From: Selenomonas sp. TAMA-11512
GTDB lineage: Bacteria; Bacillota; Negativicutes; Selenomonadales; Selenomonadaceae
DNA: 64,000 bases
Direction: 5' to 3'
Assembly (NCBI RefSeq): GCF_037076525.1
Contig: NZ_AP029018.1
Coordinates: 868,001 to 932,000, forward strand
This document shows positions 52,344 to 61,115 of the stretch, one piece after another (position 1 is the first letter of the stretch; every line of letters begins with the position of its first letter). A model generated the notes under the pieces. The model searched no databases. It saw only the letters and a list, made by a program, of their open reading frames with translations, and was not told the origin of the DNA. Position numbers and translations under genes: made by a program.

Positions 52344-53467
52344 CTAATCTCAAGCTAAATTGATTCGTCTGTTCTATTGTGGTATAATGCTAAAAGCGTA
52401 ATCAAAATGAATAGGAGAACTCATATGCGCAAATTCACCATAGAACCGGAAGAATATGAAAAGATCGTAGCGGCGGAGAAGGCAACACAGGACAAGAAAA
52501 CATCACGGAAATTAAGAGCACTCATGCTTCGCTATGAAGGCTTGAGTAACATAGAAGCAGCAAATAGGCTTGGCCTTGGCCGAGTGAGAGTCAGCCAACT
52601 GGTGAGCGAATACAAGAAAAACGGCCTTGCCTCCTTTCTCGAGAATAAATACAAGGGAAACAATCGCAACATGACGGAAGCCGAAGAACTGGAAATATTG
52701 GAACGTTTTCGTAAGAAGGCGGAGGCAGGTCAAGTGGTTGTTGTAAAAGACATTAAGGCAACCTTTGACGAAAAGCTGGGCAGAGATACGGGACGCGGCT
52801 ATATCTATATGTTACTCAAAAGACATGGCTGGCGTAAGATAATGCCGCGCTCCAAGCACTCGAAAAAAGCAAACGAAGAGGCGATCGAGGCCTCAAAAAA
52901 ATTAAGGGAGTCGTAGACGGGCTTTGTATACAATATCCAAGAAAAAGGATCCGCCTCCTGTTTCAAGACGAAGCCGGCTTTGGACGCATCAACAAACCGA
53001 AACATTGCTGGTGTGCTAAAGGGATTCGTCCGCAAGTACCATGTCATCATATACGGGAATACCGCTACGCTTACGGTGCGGTAGAACCGTTGACAGGAGA
53101 AAACTTCTTTCTTGTCATGCCATACTGCAATACAGCGTGCATGAATGTCTTCTTAAAAGAACTTTCTGAGGAATATAAAGATGACCACATTGTACTTGTT
53201 TGCGATGGAGCGGCGTGGCATAAATCGAACGCACTGCAAATACCAAGCAATGTGACAATCACCTATATTCCCCCATACACGCCGGAAATGAATCCAATCG
53301 AGCAGATTTGGCGTGAATTAAGAACGCAGGGGTTTTGCAACGAAGTCTTTCAGACACTGGATGCAGTCATCGACCGTCTATGCGCAACAATCCAAAAGCT
53401 TACCAGAAATACTGTATGTAGTATAACATCTAGAGAATGGATATGTAATATTTTTAATTGAGATTAG
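52344..53467 (+). mobile_element. IS630 family element inserted in IS30
   Basis: The element begins CTAATCTCAA and ends TTGAGATTAG, perfect inverted repeats, flanked by TA at 52342-52343 and 53468-53469. TA duplication is the hallmark of IS630/Tc1 elements. Length is 1124 bp. Confidence 0.85.
52425..53461 (+). CDS. IS630 transposase made by -1 frameshift
   Basis: Frame one (52425-52916) encodes the DNA-binding half (MRKFTIEPEEYEKIVAAEK, GLSNIEAANRLGLGRVRVSQL). It stops just after an A7 tract (52895-52901) read as A AAA AAA. A -1 slip there enters the second frame, encoding the DDE half: RLLFQDEAGFGRINKP, VLVCDGAAWHKS and PPYTPEMNPIEQIW. The joined product is about 345 residues, normal for IS630. 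AGGAG precedes the ATG. The slip site and the exact -1 relation suggest programmed frameshifting rather than a mutation. Confidence 0.82.
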
Positions 53468-54284
53468 TATGAGAGCAAGATCAAAGACCTGAAATGGTCC
53501 CCTGCCGCCGTCCTCGGAGACCTGGAGCAAAACGGATGGCCCTTCGATGCGCACATCTGCGTCAAGACCCTGTACAACTATATTGCGCAGAACCTTTTCC
53601 TCCATATTAGCAACGAAGACCTGCTGTTCAAAAAGGGTGCAACGAAGCGGGCGTCGGGAAAGAAGCGCACCGTCGCACTAAATAACCGCACAGGAAAAAG
53701 CATAGATGAGCGCCCCGATGAAGTGAACCGGCGAAAAGAATTCGGACATTGGGAGATTGACTCGGTTGTTGGGCGCAAGGGAACAAAGCCCATCCTTCTG
53801 ACACTGGTCGAAAGGAAAACGAGGAAATCCATCTATGTGCTGGTAAAAGACAAGAAGCAGAAGGAAGTGATACAAGCGCTCCGACGAGCACAACGGAGAG
53901 TCAAAGGAGATTTTACACAAGTGTTCAAAAGCATCACGGCAGACAATGGAACGGAGTTTCTTGACGGAGAGGGACTGCGAGAGGCAGCTAAGTGTGATGA
54001 GGTGTACTATGCGCACCCATTCAGCAGTTGGGAAAGAGGAAGCAATGAGAACGGGAACCGCATGTTGCGCCGATGGCTTCCGAAAGGGACAGATTTCAGT
54101 ACAATAAAGCCGAAGGCGCTGCAACAAATCGAGGATTGGGTCAACAACTACCCACGCAAAATCTTCGACTATAAGACGGCAAATGATATGTATGCAGAGG
54201 CTATATCATGTATCAAAGTTTAACTGAACCTATGCGACAATTAAACTTGCAATTTGCCGTAATCCTACAAGGCAAAATTTTTTC

Positions 54285-54313
54285 TTGCATTTCGTATTTC
54301 TTTATGATATTCT
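54285..54313 (+). promoter_or_regulatory. rplS: Promoter of rplS
   Basis: TTGCAT (54285-54290), 17 bases and TATTCT (54308-54313). It lies about 60 bases after the IS30 remnant. Confidence 0.55.
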
Positions 54314-54386
54314 ACTGTGGTATGTGGACGGTCCTCTGAGGGGCAAAGGGCTTTTTAAGAACGTCCGAGATGAAGGAGGAAATATA
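54314..54386 (+). ncRNA. Structured leader of rplS, candidate L19 leader
   Basis: The leader of about 70 bases can pair GGACG near 54327 with CGTCC near 54361, enclosing GGTCCTCTGAGGGGC. L19 leaders in Firmicutes autoregulate rplS. The assignment is by position and pairing only. Confidence 0.4.
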
Positions 54387-54728
54387 ATGAATATCATCCA
54401 AGCATTGGAGCAGGAGCAGCTTCGCTCTGACGTTCCCGCGTTCGCGCCGGGCGATACGCTCCGTGTCCATGCAAAGATCGTCGAGGGTTCCCGTGAGCGT
54501 ATCCAGGTCTTTGAGGGCGTCGTCATCGCTCGCAACGGTTCCGGCGTTCGTGAGAACTTCACGGTGCGTCGTATCTCTTACGGAATTGGCGTTGAGCGCG
54601 TATTCCCCGTACACTCCCCGCGTATTGACAAGATCGAGGTCGTGCGCCGCGGTATTGTACGTCGTGCGAAGCTCTACTATCTCCGTAGCCGTACGGGTAA
54701 GGCTGCCCGTATCCGCGAGAGACGCTGA
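54387..54728 (+). CDS. rplS: Ribosomal protein L19
   Basis: 50S subunit protein of 113 residues at the 30S interface. [40 protein letters not shown] and [17 protein letters not shown] are diagnostic. GAAGGAGG precedes ATG 54387. lepB follows, the usual Firmicute pair. Confidence 0.97.
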   Translation: MNIIQALEQEQLRSDVPAFAPGDTLRVHAKIVEGSRERIQVFEGVVIARNGSGVRENFTVRRISYGIGVERVFPVHSPRIDKIEVVRRGIVRRAKLYYLRSRTGKAARIRERR

Positions 54729-54802
54729 TCGGTGGATGAGACTGCTGGAGGAGGGCTCTTGCCTTCTTGCGGCAGTCTTATTTCTTTTTAGGAGGGTAAT
54801 GT

Positions 54803-55324
54803 ATGAGTTCTCTTGGAGAAGAGGCGAAGGATTGGATTGTATCCATTATCGTCGCTGTCGTCCTCGCGTTTTTGATTCGTCAATTTATCGTCGAGCTCTA
54901 TGTCGTTGACGGTCCGTCGATGCGTCCTACGCTGCAGTCGCAGGAGCGTCTTGTCGTCAATAAGTTTATATACAGATTCCGTACGCCGGAGCGCGGAGAA
55001 ATCTTGGTGTTCAGCTATCCGAGAGATCCGAGCCGCGATTTCATCAAGCGTGTCATTGCAGTACCCGGGGATTCCATCGAGATAAAAGAGGGAAAGGTAT
55101 TCCTCAATCAGCAGCTCCTGACGGAGGATTACATCCTGGAAAAGACGCTCTCGGATTATCCGCTTTCGACCGTTCCTGAAGGACATATCTTCGTTATGGG
55201 AGATAATAGAAATAATTCGGAGGACAGTCGCTTCGCCGATGTCGGATTTGTTCCCTATGAGCTGATCAAGGGCAAAGCGCTGCTTGTCTTCTGGCCCGTC
55301 AGTGAGCTGAAGACATTGTCTTAA
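54803..55324 (+). CDS. lepB: Signal peptidase I
   Basis: Removes signal peptides at the outer face of the inner membrane. The 173 residues have one N-terminal helix (about 12-32), the catalytic Ser39 in GPSMRPT, the base Lys82 in RDFIKRV, and the C-terminal MGDNRNNSEDSR box. Length and the single helix match the Firmicute type. Confidence 0.95.
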   Translation: MSSLGEEAKDWIVSIIVAVVLAFLIRQFIVELYVVDGPSMRPTLQSQERLVVNKFIYRFRTPERGEILVFSYPRDPSRDFIKRVIAVPGDSIEIKEGKVFLNQQLLTEDYILEKTLSDYPLSTVPEGHIFVMGDNRNNSEDSRFADVGFVPYELIKGKALLVFWPVSELKTLS

Positions 55325-55345
55325 TCGTACCTCCATATAGAATAG

Positions 55346-55399
55346 AAAAAGCCTGTTCGTGCGCGCATTGGATGGATGCATACACGGACAGGCTTTTTT
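55346..55399. terminator. Bidirectional terminator between lepB and the sulfatase gene
   Basis: AAAAAGCCTGTTCGTG (55346-55361) pairs with CACGGACAGGCTTTTT (55383-55398), with T-runs on both strands. It serves the convergent lepB and minus-strand gene. Confidence 0.85.
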
Positions 55400-57414
55400 C
55401 AGCAGGTTTTTACGAGCAGCTCCGGATGGCGGACGAGGTAGCCGGTAAGCTCGATGAGGGCATCGCGCTCTTCGGTAAAGCGTATTTCGTGATGTCTGGC
55501 CGGCAGGGAGGCTGTGGGAGCCAAATCCTCTTCGTAAGCCTCCCGATAGCTGCCGATGGTGTCGGATGTAAGATAGCCATAGGGGGTTATGACGGTATCG
55601 ATGCGCTCCGTCAGCGGCGGCATGATGGAGTGATACGCGTGTCCTGCCGGCGCGATGAGATCGATGAGCGTCGGAAGGATGTGCATGTGGGAGCCGAGCG
55701 TGTTTTGCGCGAGCGTATCCCTTTTGAGATCCGGGTGTGAGATCGCGAAGGAGGTCAGATAGTCTTCGCGCAGGACAGGCTCCGTACGAGCGAGGAGCCC
55801 TTTGTCAAAGGGCATGATGCCCATCGAATGATCGCCCGTCACGAGAAACAGACTGTCCGGATATGTCTCGCGCATCGCGTCGATAAAGCGGCAAAGCACT
55901 TGATCGGCGTACCATGCGGAGGCAAAGCGGCGCCAGAGGGCGGGCTCATTACGGAAGGTATCTGCCCGCTTCGGCATGACGGCGTCGATGTCAAAGCCCA
56001 ACGATTCGTATGGAAGAGAGAAGGGACCGTGGTTAGACGTCGTGTAGAGGAAGTGGAAGGCATAGTCGTCATTCTCCTCGCGAATGCGGGCGGCAGCCTC
56101 TTCCAGGAATATGTGGTCATAGACGCCCAGCCACGTGGACGGAGACCCCTTCGGACAGAAGGATGGCCCTCCCAGCGCGCGATCAAAGCCCTGTCCGGGA
56201 AGAAAGTGTTCCATGCTTCCGTGGTTCAGAGCGCCGCCGTACCAGAAGTACGTCTTGTAGCCGAGCGCCTTCAGCTGCAGCGGCAGGGCTGTGATCGGCG
56301 CCCGCCGCCAGAAGTCCTGCATCTCGTTGATTGCCATTTCACCGTCGTAGATGCCCGATATGACGCCGGCGAGCGAGGGGCGGGAGTTCAGCCCCGCGGG
56401 GAAGAAGTTGTCGATGGAAATCGTGGAAGGAAGGGCGCGAAACGCCTTGGATGCCGTCATCAGTCCGAGATCGTCGTAGATGGGGTCAAAGGGCGACTGC
56501 GCGTGGCTCTCGCCGAAGAGGAAGAAAATGCGGGACGGCTTCTTTATTTTTGCCCCTGTGGCTGTCCGATGGAAATGCTCAAGAGGATCTTTGTCCTCTG
56601 CAAACGCGGAGGCTGGAAGAAGCGGTGCGAGGATTTCGACGGATTCTTCATCGCTGTGTCTGAGCGCGTTGGAGAAGGGGACTTTATAGACGAGCTTCAG
56701 AGCGATGAGATCATCGACTGTGGCCTTTGCCATAAAGACGTCGTCCTTGACGAGGACGGGGATATCATCCCATTCCGGTTTGTGCCGATGCAGGAACGTG
56801 CCGCCGTAGCGAATCCAATAGAAGAGAGCGATGGAGGCGAGGAAGACAAGCAGGTTCAAAGCGTATTGCAGGGAGGTGTTTTCTACGCTGAGATAGGGAA
56901 TGGTTGGCGTGCTGAGCAGTGCGGAAGAGGCGGTATAGGAGAGTGCGGCAAAGGGAATATATCCCAGGAGAATCCAGCCGCCGTGATTTTGACGGAAGAA
57001 GATGTCAAGGAGATTTTTCTTGTCGGCGTGGCCGCCCAAGCGAACCATGTGATTGAAGATGTCGTGGAAGTGATAGTAAAAGATGAGCTTACCGACAAAG
57101 GCCGTGTACAGGATGCAGAGGAAAAGTGTGATGCCGATGCCGCGGACTGTGTCGCTTACGGCAAAGTAGGATGGGATAAAGGCTGCCGGGAGGCTGATGA
57201 GCAGAAGTGGGACAAGGAAAGCGTAGGCGTTGATGTCCATTCCCCACCAAAAGGCGTAGCGAAAACAGGTGAACCACTTTCGCCATTCGCCGACCGGCGA
57301 CTTCTTCGGGCGGAAGATGAGGATGAAGAGCAGGCGAAACAGGGCACATACGATAGGGACGAGAAGAAATATTTTCAAATCCTGTTGGAGTCCTGTGAAA
57401 AAAAGTGAAAACAT
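55399..57414 (-). CDS. LtaS-like membrane sulfatase (phosphoglycerol transferase family)
   Basis: This 671-residue protein has about five membrane helices in the first 220 residues and an extracytoplasmic sulfatase-fold domain from about 290. Metal and catalytic regions appear as FFLFGESHAQSP, FPAGLNSRPSLAGV, FLYTTSNHGPF and LFLVTGDHSMG. LtaS-type enzymes move glycerol-phosphate; others move phosphoethanolamine. The nucleophile, Thr in LtaS, seems to fall on Ser in the NSRPS segment, judged by eye only. In a diderm such enzymes may decorate lipopolysaccharide or glycans rather than build lipoteichoic acid. GAGG precedes the ATG. It stands alone between a terminator and an IS. Confidence 0.78.
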   Translation of the reverse strand: MFSLFFTGLQQDLKIFLLVPIVCALFRLLFILIFRPKKSPVGEWRKWFTCFRYAFWWGMDINAYAFLVPLLLISLPAAFIPSYFAVSDTVRGIGITLFLCILYTAFVGKLIFYYHFHDIFNHMVRLGGHADKKNLLDIFFRQNHGGWILLGYIPFAALSYTASSALLSTPTIPYLSVENTSLQYALNLLVFLASIALFYWIRYGGTFLHRHKPEWDDIPVLVKDDVFMAKATVDDLIALKLVYKVPFSNALRHSDEESVEILAPLLPASAFAEDKDPLEHFHRTATGAKIKKPSRIFFLFGESHAQSPFDPIYDDLGLMTASKAFRALPSTISIDNFFPAGLNSRPSLAGVISGIYDGEMAINEMQDFWRRAPITALPLQLKALGYKTYFWYGGALNHGSMEHFLPGQGFDRALGGPSFCPKGSPSTWLGVYDHIFLEEAAARIREENDDYAFHFLYTTSNHGPFSLPYESLGFDIDAVMPKRADTFRNEPALWRRFASAWYADQVLCRFIDAMRETYPDSLFLVTGDHSMGIMPFDKGLLARTEPVLREDYLTSFAISHPDLKRDTLAQNTLGSHMHILPTLIDLIAPAGHAYHSIMPPLTERIDTVITPYGYLTSDTIGSYREAYEEDLAPTASLPARHHEIRFTEERDALIELTGYLVRHPELLVKTC

Positions 57415-57483
57415 ATTGCAACCTCATATATATTGACAGCATTCCTCTGTATTTTAGCAAGATATGCAAGGTCGGGCAAGAGG

Positions 57484-57509
57484 GAATGGATTGCCATCGC
57501 ACATCTATT
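57484..57509. repeat. 26-bp direct repeat, left flank of element B copy 2
   Basis: GAATGGATTG...CATCTATT, 26 bases, recurs exactly at 58668-58693. Its sequence is unrelated to the 26-bp repeat at the other insertion site. Confidence 0.92.
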
Positions 57510-58667
57510 TGTAGGATTACAATAGATGTGAGACTGGAACAGGATATACAAAAGCGATGAAATCCTTTAGAATGTGTTTAGCACCAACAACATGACCAAA
57601 GGAGGTTTCATCGCCATGTCCAGTATAACACAAATCAAACGCTATCTGCCACATGAACTTAAGACACGCATCTATGCCGTCCAGCTTTATCGCCATGAAG
57701 AGGATATATCCTTTGTCTGCCGTCGTTACAAAATCTCCAAAGCCTCACTTATGCGTTGGAACAAAAAATATGACGGCACGCCGGAATCCTTGATGGACAA
57801 ATCCCATCGACCACACACACAACACCCGAAAGCACATACCGAAGAGGAACAAACTTGGATTTGCAACCTCCATAGGCGCAACCCGCATATTTCCGTCGGA
57901 GAAATGTATGGTAAACTCAAAATGCACAAAGGCTATCAACGCCACCCGGGCTCGCTCTACCGCGTACTTATCCGTCTTGGCTTGCGTCCGTCACGCACCG
58001 ACACCAAAACAGCATCCAGGAAACCGCAGCCCTATCATACCCCGCAACAACCCGGCGTAAAATGGCAGATGGATGTCAAATATGTTCCCTCTGCCTGTTA
58101 TGTCGGAAGTACGCCACAAGCATTTTTTCAGTACACCGTTATAGACGAGGCCTCCCGCGAGCGTTACATCCATCCCTATGAAGAGGTTAGCAGTGCCTCC
58201 ACTTGCGATTTCCTGCTCCGTGCAATCACCTTTTTCGGCTACCAGCCGCAGACCCTCCAGACTGACAATGGTCCGGAGTTTGCCCACACGTGCAAGACAG
58301 AACGAGTCCACCCGCTTGATGCTCTCTGCGAGAAACTCGGTATCCGGCACAAACGCATCCGACCTCGAACACCACGGCATAATGGGAAGGTGGAACGCAG
58401 CCACAGGAACGATCAGGAGCGATTTTACAACAAACTGAAATTCTTCTCCCTCGATGATTTGAAAGAGCAAATGCGCCGTTATCTCCATCGATCTAATCGC
58501 ATTCCCACCAAGGTTCTCGGATGGAAGTCTCCTTTCGAGAAACGCAAGGAACTGCTGCAAGAATATCCGGTAGTCAAAGCTAAGAGAATTACAGTGGATG
58601 CTATGACATTTATTTATGGGTCTCCCGCTTCTTAAATTTTCGGTCTCACATCATTGACATTCCTACA
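57510..58667 (+). mobile_element. IS481-like element B, copy 2
   Basis: 1158 bp, with the same ends (TGTAGGATTACAATAG; CATTCCTACA) and an identical transposase protein to the element at 39923-41080, in the same orientation. Flanked by its own 26-bp direct repeat. Confidence 0.9.
57616..58635 (+). CDS. IS481-like transposase (element B, copy 2)
   Basis: This 339-residue DDE transposase is identical in sequence to that at 40029-41048. The catalytic residues (DVKYVP, TDNGPEF, KVERSHRNDQERFY) are intact. AAAGGAGG precedes ATG 57616. Two identical intact copies suggest the family is active or was so recently. Confidence 0.86.
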   Translation: MSSITQIKRYLPHELKTRIYAVQLYRHEEDISFVCRRYKISKASLMRWNKKYDGTPESLMDKSHRPHTQHPKAHTEEEQTWICNLHRRNPHISVGEMYGKLKMHKGYQRHPGSLYRVLIRLGLRPSRTDTKTASRKPQPYHTPQQPGVKWQMDVKYVPSACYVGSTPQAFFQYTVIDEASRERYIHPYEEVSSASTCDFLLRAITFFGYQPQTLQTDNGPEFAHTCKTERVHPLDALCEKLGIRHKRIRPRTPRHNGKVERSHRNDQERFYNKLKFFSLDDLKEQMRRYLHRSNRIPTKVLGWKSPFEKRKELLQEYPVVKAKRITVDAMTFIYGSPAS

Positions 58668-58693
58668 GAATGGATTGCCATCGCACATCTATT
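58668..58693. repeat. 26-bp direct repeat, right flank of element B copy 2
   Basis: Exact copy of 57484-57509. It contains TTGCCA, the probable -35 of the recG promoter. Confidence 0.92.
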
Positions 58694-58704
58694 CCTGTTA
58701 TACT
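58675..58704 (+). promoter_or_regulatory. recG: Promoter of recG, -35 inside the IS target repeat
   Basis: TTGCCA (58675-58680), 18 bases and TATACT (58699-58704, with TG before it). The -35 and most of the spacer lie in the duplicated 26 bases, so the insertion left this promoter whole. Confidence 0.55.
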
Positions 58705-58740
58705 GGTACGCAGACAGTAACTGTGAGAGGAGGTGCACAC

Positions 58741-60876
58741 ATGACAACGGCAAAAAAAGGATTGCAGGCACCGGCGAAAAAGCCGCATGCCATGGAGGAG
58801 TCTCTGCAAAACCTCAAGGGAGTCGGATCCAAGAAGTATGAAGCGCTGACAAAGCTGCACCTCACGACGATTTACTCGCTGCTCACGCACTATCCGCGAG
58901 ACTATGAGGATCGGCGCATGGTGACCCCGATCAGCGATCTCGTCACGGATGACAGACAGTCGGTGCTGGGGACAATCATCAAGCTGGAAGAGCGGCGCAC
59001 CGCTCGCCGGATGACGATCCTCACGGCGCTGATCGGCGACGGCACCGGCTACCTGCGGCTGACATGGTTCAATCAGCAGTTTCTCAAAGACAAGCTGACG
59101 GTCGGCACCCGTATCTACGCTGTCGGGAAAATCACGCCCGCTTACGGCGGACGCGGACAGCTTGCCATGTCGCCTGTCGCGGACTACGCGATTCTCTCCG
59201 AAGGAGAGGAGGCGGAGACGGGAATCCTGCCCATTTATCCGGCGACGGCAAAGCTCAATCAAAAATTCTTCCGCGGACTCTTTGCGCAGCTTTTCGAAGA
59301 TGGCGTGGACATACCGCATCTGATTCCCGAGACGATCGAAAATAAATATAGGCTTTTGCGGAGAGAAGAGGCATTTCATGAGGTGCATTTTCCGGAGGCG
59401 TATGCCTCACTCACATTGGCGCGCGAGAGACTGGCATTTGAAGAGCTCTATCTCATTCAGTGCGGACTCCTGCTGCTTCGGCAGAAATATCTCAGTGAGC
59501 GGCAAGGTGTGCGTCATCTGATGGACGGGGAGCTCGTCCAACGCGTGCAGGCTGCGCTCCCTTTTCAATTGACGGAAGATCAGGCAAGGGCCGTTCATGA
59601 GATCAAGAGAGATATGGAAAAGGCTCTGCCTATGCGTCGCCTGCTGCAGGGCGATGTGGGCTCCGGAAAAACGGTGGTGGCGCTTCTCGCTCTCGTGAAG
59701 ACCGTCGAAAATGGCTGCCAGGGAGCGCTGCTGGCGCCTACGGAGATACTTGCAAGGCAGCATTACGAGAAGTTTGCGGAGATTTTGGCCCCGACAGAGG
59801 TGCGAGTCGAGCTTCTTGTCGGAGGGCTTGGGAAAAAGCGCAGAGAGGAAATTTATCAGGCGTTATCCGACGGAGAGATTGACCTGATCGTCGGGACCCA
59901 CGCGCTGCTGCAGGAGGGGGTGCGCTTCGCCTCCTTGGGCCTCGTGGTCACGGACGAGCAGCATCGATTCGGTGTGGAGCAGAGAGCCGCGCTTGAGAAG
60001 AAAGGGGGCGAATACCTCCGGCCGGATCTTCTCATCATGACGGCAACGCCGATTCCGCGGACGATGACGCTGACCGTCTACGGCGATCTCGACGTGTCCC
60101 GCATAGAGCACTTACCGCCGGGGCGACAGGCGGTTCGGACGTATTGTCGGCAGCAAGCGTCCCGAGGGAAGATCTACGACTTTGTGGAGAGTGAGATAGC
60201 GCAGGGGCGGCAGGCGTATGTCGTATGTCCGCTGATTGAAACCGGCGAGGAAGACGAAACGGAAACAGAGCGGGAGGAACGGCGTCTTTCTGCCGCTGTC
60301 GATGTCTATGAGGAGCTTCAAAAGGGAAAGTTTCGCAGGCGGCGAGTCGGCCTTCTGCACGGCAGGCTTCCCGCAAAGGAAAAAGAGTCCGTCATGCGTG
60401 CTTTCCATCGAGGAGAGATCGATCTTCTTGTCACGACGACCGTTGTCGAGGTCGGGGTCGACGTACCCAATGCGAGCATCATGGTGATCGAGGACGCGGA
60501 GCGGTTCGGACTGGCACAGCTTCACCAGCTGCGCGGCCGCATCGGGCGCGGAGCCCATAGGTCATATTGCATTCTTATCTCCGAGAGCAGGGGGGATACG
60601 GCGAAAGAGAGACTGACCCTGATGGAGACGACAACGGACGGCTTCAAATTGGCGGAGGAGGACCTGCGCCTTCGCGGACCGGGGCAGTTTTTCGGGAGCA
60701 TGCAGCACGGATTGCCGGATCTGAAGATGGCGAATGTCCTCGGTGATATGGATATCCTTTTAAAGGCACGGCAGGCGGCGCAGGAGACGATGGGGAATGC
60801 GGCGCTGGCGAAAGAGGCGGAGAAGAGCCTGTCTTTGATATATCAGGAATTTTTCCGGCGCATTCAGGCGGTGTAA
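58741..60876 (+). CDS. recG: ATP-dependent DNA helicase RecG
   Basis: Branch-migrates Holliday junctions and reverses stalled forks. The 711 residues comprise an N-terminal wedge/OB domain (NLKGVGSKKYEALTKL near 20-40) and two helicase lobes. Motif I is GDVGSGKTVVA near 304, motif II TDEQHRFG near 404, TATPIPRT follows, and motif VI is QLRGRIGRG. ATG 58741 has GAGGAGGTG upstream; an in-frame ATG at 58654 lies inside the IS. Slightly long at the N-terminus for RecG. Confidence 0.96.
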   Translation: MTTAKKGLQAPAKKPHAMEESLQNLKGVGSKKYEALTKLHLTTIYSLLTHYPRDYEDRRMVTPISDLVTDDRQSVLGTIIKLEERRTARRMTILTALIGDGTGYLRLTWFNQQFLKDKLTVGTRIYAVGKITPAYGGRGQLAMSPVADYAILSEGEEAETGILPIYPATAKLNQKFFRGLFAQLFEDGVDIPHLIPETIENKYRLLRREEAFHEVHFPEAYASLTLARERLAFEELYLIQCGLLLLRQKYLSERQGVRHLMDGELVQRVQAALPFQLTEDQARAVHEIKRDMEKALPMRRLLQGDVGSGKTVVALLALVKTVENGCQGALLAPTEILARQHYEKFAEILAPTEVRVELLVGGLGKKRREEIYQALSDGEIDLIVGTHALLQEGVRFASLGLVVTDEQHRFGVEQRAALEKKGGEYLRPDLLIMTATPIPRTMTLTVYGDLDVSRIEHLPPGRQAVRTYCRQQASRGKIYDFVESEIAQGRQAYVVCPLIETGEEDETETEREERRLSAAVDVYEELQKGKFRRRRVGLLHGRLPAKEKESVMRAFHRGEIDLLVTTTVVEVGVDVPNASIMVIEDAERFGLAQLHQLRGRIGRGAHRSYCILISESRGDTAKERLTLMETTTDGFKLAEEDLRLRGPGQFFGSMQHGLPDLKMANVLGDMDILLKARQAAQETMGNAALAKEAEKSLSLIYQEFFRRIQAV

Positions 60877-60928
60877 TCACATTTTCACGGCACAGGCTGC
60901 CATATGATCAGCGGCGTAAAAATTTCAT

Positions 60929-60958
60929 TTGACAAAGATCCGCGCGCTCTGCTATACT
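60929..60958 (+). promoter_or_regulatory. Promoter of tRNA-Leu
   Basis: TTGACA (60929-60934), 18 bases and TATACT (60953-60958), 14 bases before the tRNA. Confidence 0.75.
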
Positions 60959-60972
60959 CATTAGCGTTGCGA

Positions 60973-61057
60973 GCGGATGTGGCGGAACTGGCAGACGCGC
61001 TAGACTTAGGATCTAGTACCGCAAGGTGTGAAGGTTCGATTCCTTTCATCCGCACCA
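60973..61057 (+). tRNA. tRNA-Leu (anticodon UAG)
   Basis: The acceptor arm GCGGATG pairs with CATCCGC, followed by ACCA. The anticodon stem CTAGA/TCTAG holds the loop CTTAGGA, giving anticodon TAG, which reads CUA and neighbours. The long variable arm (TACCGCAAGGTGTG region) fits the class II shape and the T arm has GGTTCGATTCC. CCA is encoded. An integrase gene lies about 115 bases downstream, pointing toward the tRNA. Confidence 0.95.
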
Positions 61058-61068
61058 CTAGGAATATC

Positions 61069-61104
61069 AAGACCTCCGGGAATTTTACCTCGGAGGTCTT
61101 TTTA
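61069..61104 (+). terminator. Terminator after tRNA-Leu
   Basis: AAGACCTCCG (61069-61078) pairs with CGGAGGTCTT (61091-61100), followed by TTT. Confidence 0.85.
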
Positions 61105-61115
61105 TATTTATTTGA

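Larger units (their letters stand above)
52022..54223 (+). pseudogene. IS30 family transposase, split by an IS630 element
   Basis: The 5' part (52022-52343) encodes WKQLTERERYKIEAYFQ and the helix-turn-helix IAEHIGCSKRTIERERRLG. The 3' part (53468-54223) resumes with ESKIKDLKWSPAAVLGDL and carries the DDE core: GHWEIDSVVG, ADNGTEF and HPFSSWERGSNENGNRMLRRWLPKG. An IS630 element sits between them at a TA duplication. Removing the IS630 plus one TA (1126 bases) leaves the halves out of frame by one, so the gene was already damaged or the insertion was imprecise. The left IS30 end is missing. Confidence 0.8.

Noticed and set aside
52892-52916. Frameshift mutation inactivating the IS630 transposase
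   Set aside because: The break is a -1 shift exactly at an A AAA AAA heptamer and both halves keep all key residues, which fits programmed frameshifting.
55828-57408. Open frame of 526 codons on the plus strand opposite the LtaS-like gene
   Set aside because: Shadow frame; the minus-strand product has clear membrane and sulfatase features.
39923-58667. Composite transposon formed by the two element B copies
   Set aside because: Each copy has its own 26-bp target duplication and the enclosed genes are core chromosomal ones in normal order, so they inserted independently.
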